Source: Ceratothoa steindachneri
Taxonomy: Eukaryota > Arthropoda > Malacostraca > Isopoda > Cymothoidae
Assembly: GCA_963969495.1 (NCBI GenBank)
Contig: OZ018338.1
Location: 46,755,206 to 46,819,205, forward strand
DNA: 64,000 nucleotides
Direction: 5' to 3'
Part shown: piece after piece, positions 35,301-47,907 of the stretch
Layout: each line of letters opens with the position of its first letter
How positions within the stretch are numbered: the first letter of the stretch is position 1
Notes under the pieces: generated by a model
Seen by the model: the letters and a program-made list of their open reading frames with translations, nothing else
Told to the model about the DNA's origin: nothing
Database searches by the model: none
Position numbers and translations under genes: made by a program

Positions 35301-35843
35301 ATGATGCAAATATCTTCAAACCTATCCAATTAAGGTCTCCGATTATAAGTAATATTAGGCAAAAACATGCAAAAACGTCCAGTTTTGGGATTCAATCAAT
35401 TTCTTAAAAAAAGCTTGAAAAACGTCAGTTTTGGGAAAATAAACCGATTTTCAAACTTAGAGAGTTACTGTTCCCATATCTGAGGAATATTAACCAAAAC
35501 CTGGAAAAACGGCCGTTTTTGAGGTTTGATCCATTTCCTAAAAAAGATTGAAAATCGGGAGTTTTTTGGATGATGCAAATATCTTCAAACCTATCCAATT
35601 AAGGTCTCCGATTATAAGTAATATTAGGCAAAAACATGCAAAAACGGCCAGTTTTGGGATTCAATCAATTTCTTAAAAAAAGCTTGAAAAACGTCAGTTT
35701 TGGGAAAATAAACCGATTTTCAAACTTAGAGAGTTACTGTTCCCATATCTGAGGAATATTAACCAAAACCTGGAAAAACGGCCGTTTTTGAGGTTTGATC
35801 CATTTTCTAAAAAAGATTGAAAAACGGGAGTTTTTTGGATAAT
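32343..35843. repeat. 13-mer HOR copy 2 with s6 replaced by s9 (3501 bp)
   Basis: Boxes at 32343, 32612, 32880, 33149, 33418, 33688, 33959, 34227, 34498, 34768, 35037, 35306, 35575. The sixth monomer (33688) is an s9, not an s6. The switch in lies in the s5 before GCTCATGAATC (33583). The switch out lies at CGGCCG (33893-33898), after which AAGGTTAGGTC and the s7 box follow normally. Monomer number is unchanged, which points to gene conversion. Confidence 0.88.
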
Positions 35844-38520
35844 GCAAATATTTTAAAACCTATTCAATTTAGGTCTCCGATTATAAGTAATATTATGCAA
35901 AATCATGTAAAAACGGTCAGTTTTGAGATTCGATCGATTTCTTAAAAAAAGCTCGAAAAACGTCGGTTTTAGGAAAATAAACCGTTTTTCAAACTTAGCA
36001 AGTTATTGCTCATGAATCTAAGTAATATTAAACAAAAGCTGGAAAAACGGCCGTTTTTAAGGTTTAAACCATTTCCTAAAAAAGATTGAAAAATGGGAGT
36101 TTTGGGGATAATGCAAATATCTTCAAACCTATCCAATTAAGGTCTCCGATTATAAGTAATATTAGGCAAAAACATGCAAAAACGGCCAGTTTTGGGATTC
36201 AATCGATTTCTTAAAAAAAGCTTGAAAAACGTCAGTTTTGGGAAAATAAACCGTTTTTCAAACTTACAGATTTACTGTTCCCATATCTGAGGAATATTAA
36301 CCAAAACCTGGAAAAACGGCCGTTTTCAAGGTTTAGTATATTTCCAAAAAAATGATTGAAAAGCGGGAGTTTGTGGATGATGCAAATATCTTCAAACCTA
36401 TCCAATTAGGGTCTCCGATTATAAGTAATATTATGCAAAATCATGCAAAAACGGTCAGTTTTGAGATTCGATCGATTTCTTAAAAAAAGCTCGAAAAACG
36501 TCGGTTTTAGGAAAATAAACCGTTTTTCAAACTTAGCAAGTTATTGCTCTCGAATCTAAGTAATATTAAGCAAAAGCTGGAAAAACGGCCGTTTTTAAGG
36601 TTTGATCCATTTCCTAAAAAAGATTGAAAAATGGGAGTTTTTTGGATGATGCAAATATCTTCAAACCTATCCAATTAAGGTCTCCGATTATAACTAATAT
36701 TAGGCAAAAACGGCCAGTTTTGAGATTCGATCGATTTCTTATAAAAAGCTTGTAAACGTCAGTTTGGGGAAAATAAACCGTTTTTCAAACTTAGCAAGTT
36801 ATTTCTCTCGAATCTAAGTAATATTACCCAAAACCTGGAAAAACGGCCGTTTTTAAGGTTAGTTCTATTTCCAAAAAAATGATTGAAAAGCGGGAGTTTT
36901 TTGGATGGTGCAAATATCTTCAAACCTATCCAATAAAGGTCTCCGATTTTAGGTAATATTAGGCAAAAACATGCAAAAACGGTCAGTTTTGAGATTCGAT
37001 CGATTTCTTAAAAAAAGCTTTGAAAAACGTCTGTTTTGGGAAAATAAGCCGTTTTTCAAACTTAGCAAGTTATTGCTCTTGAATCGAAGTAATATTAACC
37101 AAAACCTTAAAAAACGGCCGTTTTTAAGGTTTGATCCATTTCCTAAAAAAGATTTAAAAATAGGAGTTTTTTAGATGATGCAAATATCTTCAAACCTATC
37201 CAATTAGGGTCTCCGATTATAAGTAATATTATGCAAAATCATGCAAAAACGGTCAGTTTTGAGATTCGATCGATTTCTTAAAAAAAAGCTCGAAAAACGT
37301 CGGTTTTAGGAAAATAAACCGTTTTTCAAACTTAGCAAGTTATTGCTCGTGAATCTAAGTAATATTAAACAAAAGCTGGAAAAACGGCCGTTTTCAAGGT
37401 TAGGTCTATTTCCAAAAAAATGATTGAAAAGCGGGAGTTTGTGGATGATGCAAATATCTTCAAACCTATAAAATTAGGGTCTCCGATTATAAGTAATATT
37501 ATGCAAAATCATGCAAAAACGGTTAGGTTTGAGATTCGATCGATTTCTTAAAAAAAGCTCGAAAAACATCTGTTTTGGGAAAATAAGCCGTTTTCAAACT
37601 TAGCAAGTTATTGCTCTCGAATCGAAGTAATATTATCCAAAACCTTAAAAAACGGCCGTTTTAAGGTTTGATCCATTTCCTAAAAAAGATTTAAAAATAG
37701 GAGTTTTTTAGATGATGCAAATATCTTCAAACCTATCCAATTAGGGTCTCCGATTATAAGTCATATTATGCAAAATCATGCAAAAACAGGCAGTTTTGAG
37801 ATTCGATCGATTTCTTAAAAAAAGCTCGAAAAACGTCGGTTTTAGGAAAATAAACCGTTTTCAAACTTAGCAAGTTATTGCTCATGAATCTAAGTAATAT
37901 TAAACAAAAGCTGGAAAAACGGCCGTTTTTAAGGTTTAAACCATTTCCTAAAAAAGATTGAAAATCGGGAGTTTTTTGGATGATGCAAATATCTTCAAAC
38001 CTATCCAATTAAGGTCTCCGATTATAAGTAATATTAGGCAAAAACATGCAAAAACGGCCAGTTTGGGATTCAATCAATTTCTTAAAAAAAGCTTGAAAAA
38101 CGTCAGTTTTGGGAAAATAAACCGATTTTCAAACTTAGAGAGTTACTGTTCCCATATCTGAGGAATATTAACCAAAACCTGGAAAAACGGCCGTTTTTGA
38201 GGTTTGATCCATTTCCTAAAAAAGATTGAAAATCGGGAGTTTTTTGGATGATGCAAATATCTTCAAACCTATCCAATTAAGGTCTCCGATTATAAGTAAT
38301 ATTAGGCAAAAACATGCAAAAACGGCCAGTTTTGGGATTCAATCAATTTCTTAAAAAAAGCTTGAAAAACGTCAGTTTTGGGAAAATAAACCGATTTTCA
38401 AACTTAGAGAGTTACTGTTCCATATTTGAGGGAATATTAACCAAAACCTGGAAAAACGGCCGTTTTGAGGTTTGATCCATTTTCTAAAAAAGATTGAAAA
38501 ACGGGAGTTTTTTGGATAAT
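35844..38520. repeat. 10-mer HOR copy 4 with many single-base indels (2677 bp)
   Basis: Boxes at 35844, 36113, 36382, 36651, 36910, 37180, 37450, 37717, 37985, 38253. Normal up to s7; from about 37015 the spacings become 270, 270, 267, 268, 268, 268 because of homopolymer indels. Confidence 0.88.
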
Positions 38521-38905
38521 GCAAATATTTTAAAACCTATTCAATTTAGGTCTCCGATTATAAGTAATATTATGCAAAATCATGTAAAAACGGTCAGTTT
38601 TGAGATTCGATCGATTTCTTAAAAAAAGCTCGAAAAACGTCGGTTTTTAGGAAAATAAACCGTTTTTCAAACTTAGCAAGTTATTGCTCATGAATCTAAG
38701 TAATATTAAACAAAAGCTGGAAAAACGGCCGTTTTTAAGGTTTAAACCATTTCCTAAAAAAGATTGAAAAATGGGAGTTTTGGGGATAATGCAAATATCT
38801 TCAAACCTATCCAATTAAGGTCTCCGATTATAAGTAATATTAGGCAAAAACATGCAAAAACGGCCAGTTTTGGGATTCAATCGATTTCTTAAAAAAAGCT
38901 TTGAA
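37015..38905. other. Patch of homopolymer indels, probable consensus error
   Basis: Ten departures in about 1.9 kb: extra T in AGCTTTG near 37020, extra A near 37280, lost T near 37590, 37660, 37860, 38062 and 38463, TTCCATATTTGAGGG for TTCCCATATCTGAGG near 38420, extra T near 38645, extra T in AGCTTTG near 38900. Nearly all change the length of a run of one base. Such indels are rare in the rest of the window. A short stretch of poorly polished consensus is the simplest reading; a real mutation cluster cannot be excluded. Confidence 0.75.
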
Positions 38906-41900
38906 AAACGTCAGTTTTGGGAAAATAAACCGTTTTTCAAACTTAGCAAGTTATTGCTCATGAATCTAAGTAATATTAAACAAAAGCTGGAAAAACGGCC
39001 GTTTTCAGGTTTAGTCTATTTCCAAAAAAATGATTGAAAAGCGGGAGTTTGTGGATGATGCAAATATCTTCAAACCTATCCAATTAGGGTCTCCGATTAT
39101 AAGTAATATTATGCAAAATCATGCAAAAACGGTCAGTTTTGAGATTCGATCGATTTCTTAAAAAAAGCTCGAAAAACGTCGGTTTTAGGAAAATAAACCG
39201 TTTTTCAAACTTAGCAAGTTATTGCTCTCGAATCTAAGTAATATTAAGCAAAAGCTGGAAAAACGGCCGTTTTTAAGGTTTGATCCATTTCCTAAAAAAG
39301 ATTGAAAAATGGGAGTTTTGGGGATAATGCAAATATCTTCAAACTTAGCCAATTAAGGTCTCCGATTATAAGTAATATTTGGCAAAAACATGCAAAAAAC
39401 GTCTGTTTTGAGGTTTAATCGATTTCTTAAAAAAAGCTCGAAAAACATCAGTTTTGGGAAAATAAACCGTTTTTCAAACTTAGCAAGTTATTGCTCTCGT
39501 ATCTAAGTAATATTTACCAACACCTGGAAAAACGGCCGTTTTTAAGGTTTAAACCATTTCCTAAAAAAGATTGAAAAACGGGACTTTTTTGGATGGTGCA
39601 AATATCTTCAAACCTATCCAATTAGGGTCTCCGATTATAAGTAATATTATGCAAAATCATGCAAAAACGGTCAGTTTTGAGATTCGATCGATTTCTTAAA
39701 AAAAGCTCGAAAAACGTCGGTTTTAGGAAAATAAACCGTTTTTCAAACTTAGCAAGTTATTGCTCTCGAATCTAAGTAATATTAAGCAAAAGCTGGAAAA
39801 ACGGCCGTTTTTAAGGTTTGATCCATTTCCTAAAAAAGATTGAAAAATGGGAGTTTTTTGGATGATGCAAATATCTTCAAACCTATCCAATTAAGGTCTC
39901 CGATTATAACTAATATTAGGCAAAAACCTGCAAAAACGGCCAGTTTTGAGATTCGATCGATTTCTTATAAAAAGCTTGAAAACGTCAGTTTGGGGAAAAT
40001 AAACCGTTTTTCAAACTTAGCAAGTTATTTCTCTCGAATCTAAGTAATATTACCCAAAACCTGGAAAAACGGCCGTTTTTAAGGTTAGGTCTATTTCCAA
40101 AAAAATGATTGAAAAGCGGGAGTTTTTTGGATGGTGCAAATATCTTCAAACCTATCCAATAAAGGTCTCGGATTTTAAGTAATATTAGGCAAAAACATGC
40201 AAAAACGGTCAGTTTTGAGATTCGATCGATTTCTTAAAAAAGCTCGAAAAACGTCTGTTTTGGGAAAATAAGCCGTTTTTCAAACTTAGCAAGTTATTGC
40301 TCTCGAATCGAAGTAATATTAACCAAAACCTTAAAAAACGGCCGTTTTTAAGGTTTGATCCATTTCCTAAAAAAGATTTTAAATTAGGAGTTTTTTAGAT
40401 GATGCAAATATCTTCAAACCTATCCAATTAGGGTCTCCGATTATAAGTAATATTATGCAAAATCATGCAAAAACAGGCAGTTTTGAGATTCGATCGATTT
40501 CTTAAAAAAAGCTCGAAAAACGTCGGTTTTAGGAAAATAAACCGTTTTTCAAACTTAGCAAGTTATTGCTCATGAATCTAAGTAATATTAAACAAAAGCT
40601 GGAAAAACGGCCGTTTTTAAGGTTTAAACCATTTCCTAAAAAAAGATTGAAAATCGGGAGTTTTTTGGATGATGCAAATATCTTCAAACCTATCCAATTA
40701 AGGTCTCCGATTATTATTAATATTAGGCAAAAACATGCAAAAACGGCCAGTATTGGGATTCAATCGATTTCTTAAAAAAAGCTTAAAAAACGTCAGTTTT
40801 GGGAAAATAAACCGTTTTTCAAACTTAGAGAGTTACTGTTCCCATATCTGAGGAATATTAACCAAAACCTGGATAAAACGGCCGTTTTCAAGGTTAGGTC
40901 TATTTCCAAAAAAATGATTGAAAAGCGGGAGTTTGTGGATGATGCAAATATCTTCAAACCTATCCAATTAGGGTCTCCTATTATAAGTAATATTATGCAA
41001 AATCATGCAAAAACGGTTAGGTTTGAGATTCGATCGATTTCTTAAAAAAAGCTCGAAAAACATCTGTTTTGGGAAAATAAGCCGTTTTTCAAACTTAGCA
41101 AGTTATTGCTCTCGAATCGAAGTAATATTATCCAAAACCTTAAAAAACGGCCGTTTTTAAGGTTTGATCCATTTCCTAAAAAAGATTTAAAAATAGGAGT
41201 TTTTTAGATGATGCAAATATCTTCAAACCTATCCAATTAGGGTCTCCGATTATAAGTAATATTATGCAAAATCATGCAAAAACAGGCAGTTTTGAGATTC
41301 GATCGATTTCTTAAAAAAAGCTCGAAAAACGTCGGTTTTAGGAAAATAAACCGTTTTTCAAACTTAGCAAGTTATTGCTCATGAATCTAAGTAATATTAA
41401 ACAAAAGCTGGAAAAACGGCGGTTTTTAAGGTTTAAACCATTTCCTAAAAAAGATTGAAAATCGGGAGTTTTTTGGATGATGCAAATATCTTCAAACCTA
41501 TCCAATTAAGGTCTCCGATTATAAGTAATATTAGGCAAAAACATGCAAAAACGGCCAGTTTTGGGATTCAATCAATTTCTTAAAAAAAGCTTGAAAAACG
41601 TCAGTTTTGGGAAAATAAACCGATTTTCAAACTTAGAGAGTTACTGTTCCCATATCTGAGGAATATTAACCAAAACCTGGAAAAACGGCCGTTTTTGAGG
41701 TTTGATCCATTTCCTAAAAAAGATTGAAAATCGGGAGTTTTTTGGATGATGCAAATATCTTCAAACCTATCCAATTAAGGTCTCCGATTATAAGTAATAT
41801 TAGGCAAAAACATGCAAAAACGGCCAGTTTTGGGATTCAATCAATTTCTTAAAAAAAGCTTGAAAAACGTCAGTTTTGGGAAAATAAACCGATTTTCAAA

Positions 41901-42019
41901 CTTAGAGAGTTACTGTTCCCATATCTGAGGAATATTAACCAAAACCTGGAAAAACGGCCGTTTTTGAGGTTTGATCCATTTTCTAAAAAAGATTGAAAAA
42001 CGGGAGTTTTTTGGATAAT
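38521..42019. repeat. 13-mer HOR copy 3 (3499 bp)
   Basis: Boxes at 38521, 38791, 39060, 39329, 39598, 39867, 40136, 40404, 40674, 40944, 41213, 41482, 41751. Complete s1-s13 order with full-length s6. Its s11 has CGGCGG near 41420, shared with the 13-mer at 55141. Its s9 reads GCTTAAAAAACG, shared with the displaced s9 at 33688. Confidence 0.9.
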
Positions 42020-44689
42020 GCAAATATTTTAAAACCTATTCAATTTAGGTCTCCGATTATAAGTAATATTATGCAAAATCATGCAAAAACGGTCAGTTTT
42101 GAGATTCGATCGATTTCTTAAAAAAAGCTCGAAAAACGTCGGTTTTAGGAAAATAAACCGTTTTTCAAACTTAGCAAGTTATTGCTCATGAATCTAAGTA
42201 ATATTAAACAAAAGCTGGAAAAACGGCCGTTTTTAAGGTTTAAACCATTTCCTAAAAAAGATTGAAAAATGGGAGTTTTGGGGATAATGCAAATATCTTC
42301 AAACCTATCCAATTAAGGTCTCCGATTATAAGTAATATTAGGCAAAAACATGCAAAAACGGCCAGTTTTGTGATTCAATCGATTTCTTAAAAAAAGCTTG
42401 AAAAACGTCAGTTTTGGGAAAATAAACCGTTTTTCAAACTTACAGATTTACTGTTCCCATATCTGAGGAATATTAACCAAAACCTGGAAAAACGGCCGTT
42501 TTCAAGGTTTAGTATATTTCCAAAAAAATGATTGAAAAGCGGGAGTTTGTGGATGATGCAAATATCTTCAAACCTATCCAATTAGGGTCTCCGATTATAA
42601 GTAATATTATGCAAAATCATGCAAAAACGGTCAGTTTTGAGATTCGATCGATTTCTTAAAAAAAGCTCGAAAAACGTCGGTTTTAGGAAAATAAACCGTT
42701 TTTCAAACTTAGCAAGTTATTGCTCTCGAATCTAAGTAATATTAAGCAAAAGCTGGAAAAACGGCCGTTTTTAAGGTTTGATCCATTTCCTAAAAAAGAT
42801 TGAAAAATGGGAGTTTTTTGGATGATGCAAATATCTTCAAACCTATCCAATTAAGGTCTCCGATTATAACTAATATTAGGCAAAAACGGCCAGTTTTGAG
42901 ATTCGATCGATTTCTTATAAAAAGCTTGTAAACGTCAGTTTGGGGAAAATAAACCGTTTTTCAAACTTAGCAAGTTATTTCTCTCGAATCTAAGTAATAT
43001 TACCCAAAACCTGGAAAAACGGCCGTTTTTAAGGTTAGTTCTATTTCCAAAAAAATGATTGAAAAGCGGGAGTTTTTTGGATGGTGCAAATATCTTCAAA
43101 CCTATCCAATAAAGGTCTCCGATTTTAGGTAATATTAGGCAAAAACGGTCAGTTTTGAGATTCGATCGATTTCTTAAAAAAAGCTTGAAAAACGTCTGTT
43201 TTGGGAAAATAAGCCGTTTTTCAAACTTAGCAAGTTATTGCTCTTGAATCGAAGTAATATTAACCAAAACCTTAACAAACGGCCGTTTTTAAGGTTTGAT
43301 CCATTTCCTAAAAAAGATTTAAAAATAGGAGTTTTTTAGATGATGCAAATATCTTCAAACCTATCCAATTAGGGTCTCCGATTATAAGTAATATTATGCA
43401 AAATCATGCAAAAACGGTCAGTTTTGAGATTCGATCGATTTCTTAAAAAAAGCTCGAAAAACGTCGGTTTTAGGAAAATAAACCGTTTTTCAAACTTAGC
43501 AAGTTATTGCTCGTGAATCTAAGTAATATTAAACAAAAGCTGGAAAAACGGCCGTTTTCAAGGTTAGGTCTATTTCCAAAAAAATGATTGAAAAGCGGGA
43601 GTTTGTGGATGATGCAAATATCTTCAAACCTATCCAATTAGGGTCTCCGATTATAAGTAATATTATGCAAAATCATGCAAAAACGGTTAGGTTTGAGATT
43701 CGATCGATTTCTTAAAAAAAGCTCGAAAAACATCTGTTTTGGGAAAATAAGCCGTTTTTCAAACTTAGCAAGTTATTGCTCTCGAATCGAAGTAATATTA
43801 TCCAAAACCTTAAAAAACGGCCGTTTTTAAGGTTTGATCCATTTCCTAAAAAAGATTTAAAAATAGGAGTTTTTTAGATGATGCAAATATCTTCAAACCT
43901 ATCCAATTAGGGTCTCCGATTATAAGTCATATTATGTAAAATCATGCAAAAACAGGCAGTTTTGAGATTCGATCGATTTCTTAAAAAAAGCTCGAAAAAC
44001 GTCGGTTTTAGGAAAATAAACCGTTTTTCAAACTTAGCAAGTTATTGCTCATGAATCTAAGTAATATTAAACAAAAGCTGGAAAAACGGCCGTTTTTAAG
44101 GTTTAAACCATTTCCTAAAAAAGATTGAAAATCGGGAGTTTTTTGGATGATGCAAATATCTTCAAACCTATCCAATTAAGGTCTCCGATTATAAGTAATA
44201 TTAGGCAAAAACATGCAAAAACGGCCAGTTTTGGGATTCAATCAATTTCTTAAAAAAAGCTTGAAAAACGTCAGTTTTGGGAAAATAAACCGATTTTCAA
44301 ACTTAGAGAGTTACTGTTCCCATATCTGAGGAATATTAACCAAAACCTGGAAAAACGGCCGTTTTTGAGGTTTGATCCATTTCCTAAAAAAGATTGAAAA
44401 TCGGGAGTTTTTTGGATGATGCAAATATCTTCAAACCTATCCAATTAAGGTCTCCGATTATAAGTAATATTAGGCAAAAACATGCAAAAACGGCCAGTTT
44501 TGGGATTCAATCAATTTCTTAAAAAAAGCTTGAAAAACGTCAGTTTTGGGTAAATAAACCGATTTTCAAACTTAGAGAGTTACTGTTCCCATATCTGAGG
44601 AATATTAACCAAAACCTGGAAAAACGGCCGTTTTTGAGGTTTGATCCATTTTCTAAAAAAGATTGAAAAACGGGAGTTTTTTGGATAAT
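42020..44689. repeat. 10-mer HOR copy 5 (2670 bp)
   Basis: Boxes at 42020, 42289, 42558, 42827, 43086, 43345, 43614, 43883, 44152, 44421. Ten base pairs shorter than the others because s7 has lost one GCAAAAACAT unit (near 43140), the same change as the ancestral one in s6. Also AACAAACGG near 43277. Confidence 0.9.
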
Positions 44690-45227
44690 GCAAATATTTT
44701 AAAACCTATTCAATTTAGGTCTCCGATTATAAGTAATATTATGCAAAATCATGCAAAAACGGTCAGTTTTGAGATTCGATCGATTTCTTAAAAAAAGCTC
44801 GAAAAACGTCGGTTTTAGGAAAATAAACCGTTTTTCAAACTTAGCAAGTTATTGCTCATGAATCTAAGTAATATTAAACAAAAGCTGGAAAAACGGCCGT
44901 TTTTAAGGTTTAAACCATTTCCTAAAAAAGATTGAAAAATGGGAGTTTTGGGGATAATGCAAATATCTTCAAACCTATCCAATTAAGGTCTCCGATTATA
45001 AGTAATATTAGGCAAAAACATGCAAAAACGGCCAGTTTTGGGATTCAATCGATTTCTTAAAAAAAGCTTGAAAAACGTCAGTTTTGGGAAAATAAACCGT
45101 TTTTCAAACTTAGAGAGTTACTGTTCTCATATCTGAGGAATATTAACCAAAACCTGGAAAAACGGCCGTTTTTGAGGTTTGATCCATTTTCTAAAAAAGA
45201 TTGAAAAACGGGAGTTTTTTGGATAAT
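44690..45227. repeat. Extra s1-s2 dimer (538 bp)
   Basis: Boxes at 44690 and 44959, followed by another s1 at 45228. The second monomer starts as s2 and ends as s13 (GAGAGTTACTG, TTGAGGTTTGATCC). It is an independent duplication of the same subtype pair that was duplicated at 4734-5810. Confidence 0.87.
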
Positions 45228-47907
45228 GCAAATATTTTAAAACCTATTCAATTTAGGTCTCCGATTATAAGTAATATTATGCAAAATCATGCAAAAACGG
45301 TCAGTTATGAGATTCGATCGATTTCTTAAAAAAAGCTCGAAAAACGTCGGTTTTAGGAAAATAAACCGTTTTTCAAACTTAGCAAGTTATTGCTCATGAA
45401 TCTAAGTAATATTAAACAAAAGCTGGAAAAACGGCCGTTTTTAAGGTTTAAACCATTTCCTAAAAAAGATTGAAAAATGGGAGTTTTGGGGATAATGCAA
45501 ATATCTTCAAACCTATCCAATTAAGGTCTCCGATTATAAGTAATATTAGGCAAAAACATGCAAAAACGGCCAGTTTTGGGATTCAATCGATTTCTTAAAA
45601 AAAGCTTGAAAAACGTCAGTTTTGGGAAAATAAACCGTTTTTCAAACTTACAGCTTTACTGTTCCCATATCTGAGGAATATTAACCAAAACCTGGAAAAA
45701 CGGCCGTTTTCAAGGTTTAGTATATTTCCAAAAAAATGATTGAAAAGCGGGAGTTTGTGGATGATGCAAATATCTTCAAACCTATCCAATTAGGGTCTCC
45801 GATTATAAGTAATATTATGCAAAATCATGCAAAAACGGTCAGTTTTGAGATTCGATCGATTTCTTAAAAAAAGCTCGAAAAACGTCGGTTTTAGGAAAAT
45901 AAACCGTTTTTCAAACTTAGCAAGTTATTGCTCTCGAATCTAAGTAATATTAAGCAAAAGCTGGAAAAACGGCCGTTTTTAAGGTTTGATCCATTTCCTA
46001 AAAAAGATTGAAAAATGGGAGTTTTTTGGATGATGCAAATATCTTCAAACCTATCCAATTAAGGTCTCCGATTATAACTAATATTAGGCAAAAACGGCCA
46101 GTTTTGAGATTCGATCGATTTCTTATAAAAAGCTTGTAAACGTCAGTTTGGGGAAAATAAACCGTTTTTCAAACTTAGCAAGTTATTTCTCTCGAATCTA
46201 AGTAATATTACCCAAAACCTGGAAAAACGGCAGTTTTTAAGGTTAGGTCTATTTCCAAAAAAATGATTGAAAAGCGGGAGTTTTTTGGATGGTGCAAATA
46301 TCTTCAAACCTATCCAATAAAGGTCTCCGATTTTAGGTAATATTAGGCAAAAACATGCAAAAACGGTCAGTTTTGAGATTCGATCGATTTCTTAAAAAAA
46401 GCTTGAAAAACGTCTGTTTTGGGAAAATAAGCCGTTTTTCAAACTTAGCAAGTTATTGCTCTTGAATCGAAGTAATATTAACCAAAACCTTAAAAAACGG
46501 CCGTTTTTAAGGTTTGATCCATTTCCTAAAAAAGATTTAAAAATAGGAGTTTTTTAGATGATGCAAATATCTTCAAACCTATCCAATTAGGGTCTCCGAT
46601 TATAAGTAATATTATGCAAAATCATGCAAAAACGGTCAGTTTTGAGATTCGATCGATTTCTTAAAAAAAGCTCGAAAAACGTCGGTTTTAGGAAAATAAA
46701 CCGTTTTTCAAACTTAGCAAGTTATTGCTCATGAATCTAAGTAATATTAAACAAAAGCTGGAAAAACGGCCGTTTTCAAGGTTAGGTCTATTTCCAAAAA
46801 AATGATTGAAAAGCGGGAGTTTGTGGATGATGCAAATATCTTCAAACCTATCCAATTAGGGTCTCCGATTATAAGTAATATTATGCAAAATCATGCAAAA
46901 ACGGTTAGGTTTGAGATTCGATCGATTTCTTAAAAAAAGCTCGAAAAACATCTGTTTTGGGAAAATAAGCCGTTTTTCAAACTTAGCAAGTTATTGCTCT
47001 CGAATCGAAGTAATATTATCCAAAACCTTAAAAAACGGCCGTTTTTAAGGTTTGATCCATTTCCTAAAAAAGATTTAAAAATAGGAGTTTTTTAGATGAT
47101 GCAAATATCTTCAAACCTATCCAATTAGGGTCTCCGTTTTTAAGTAATATTATGCAAAATCATGCAAAAACAGGCAGTTTTGAGATTCGATCGATTTCTT
47201 AAAAAAAGCTCGAAAAACGTCGGTTTTAGGAAAATAAACCGTTTTTCAAACTTAGCAAGTTATTGCTCATGAATCTAAGTAATATTAAACAAAAGCTGGA
47301 AAAACGGCCGTTTTTAAGGTTTAAACCATTTCCTAAAAAAGATTGAAAATCGGGAGTTTTTTGGATGATGCAAATATCTTCAAACCTATCCAATTAAGGT
47401 CTCCGATTATAAGTAATATTAGGCAAAAACATGCAAAAACGGCCAGTTTTGGGATTCAATCAATTTCTTAAAAAAAGCTTGAAAAACGTCAGTTTTGGGA
47501 AAATAAACCGATTTTCAAACTTAGAGAGTTACTGTTCCCATATCTGAGGAATATTAACCAAAACCTGGAAAAACGGCCGTTTTTGAGGTTTGATCCATTT
47601 CCTAAAAAAGATTGAAAATCGGGAGTTTTTTGGATGATGCAAATATCTTCAAACCTATCCAATTAAGGTCTCCGATTATAAGTAATATTAGGCAAAAACA
47701 TGCAAAAACGGCCAGTTTTGGGATTCAAACAATTTCTTAAAAAAAGCTTGAAAAACGTCAGTTTTGGGAAAATAAACCGATTTTCAAACTTAGAGAGTTA
47801 CTGTTCCCATATCTGAGGAATATTAACCAAAACCTGGAAAAACGGCCGTTTTTGAGGTTTGATCCATTTTCTAAAAAAGATTGAAAAACGGGAGTTTTTT
47901 GGATAAT
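45228..47907. repeat. 10-mer HOR copy 6 (2680 bp)
   Basis: Boxes at 45228, 45497, 45766, 46035, 46294, 46563, 46832, 47101, 47370, 47639. s6 ends with CGGCAG and s11 reads CTCCGTTTTTAAG; both are shared only with the next unit. s2 reads CAGCTTTACTG, shared with the s2 at 52731. Confidence 0.9.
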
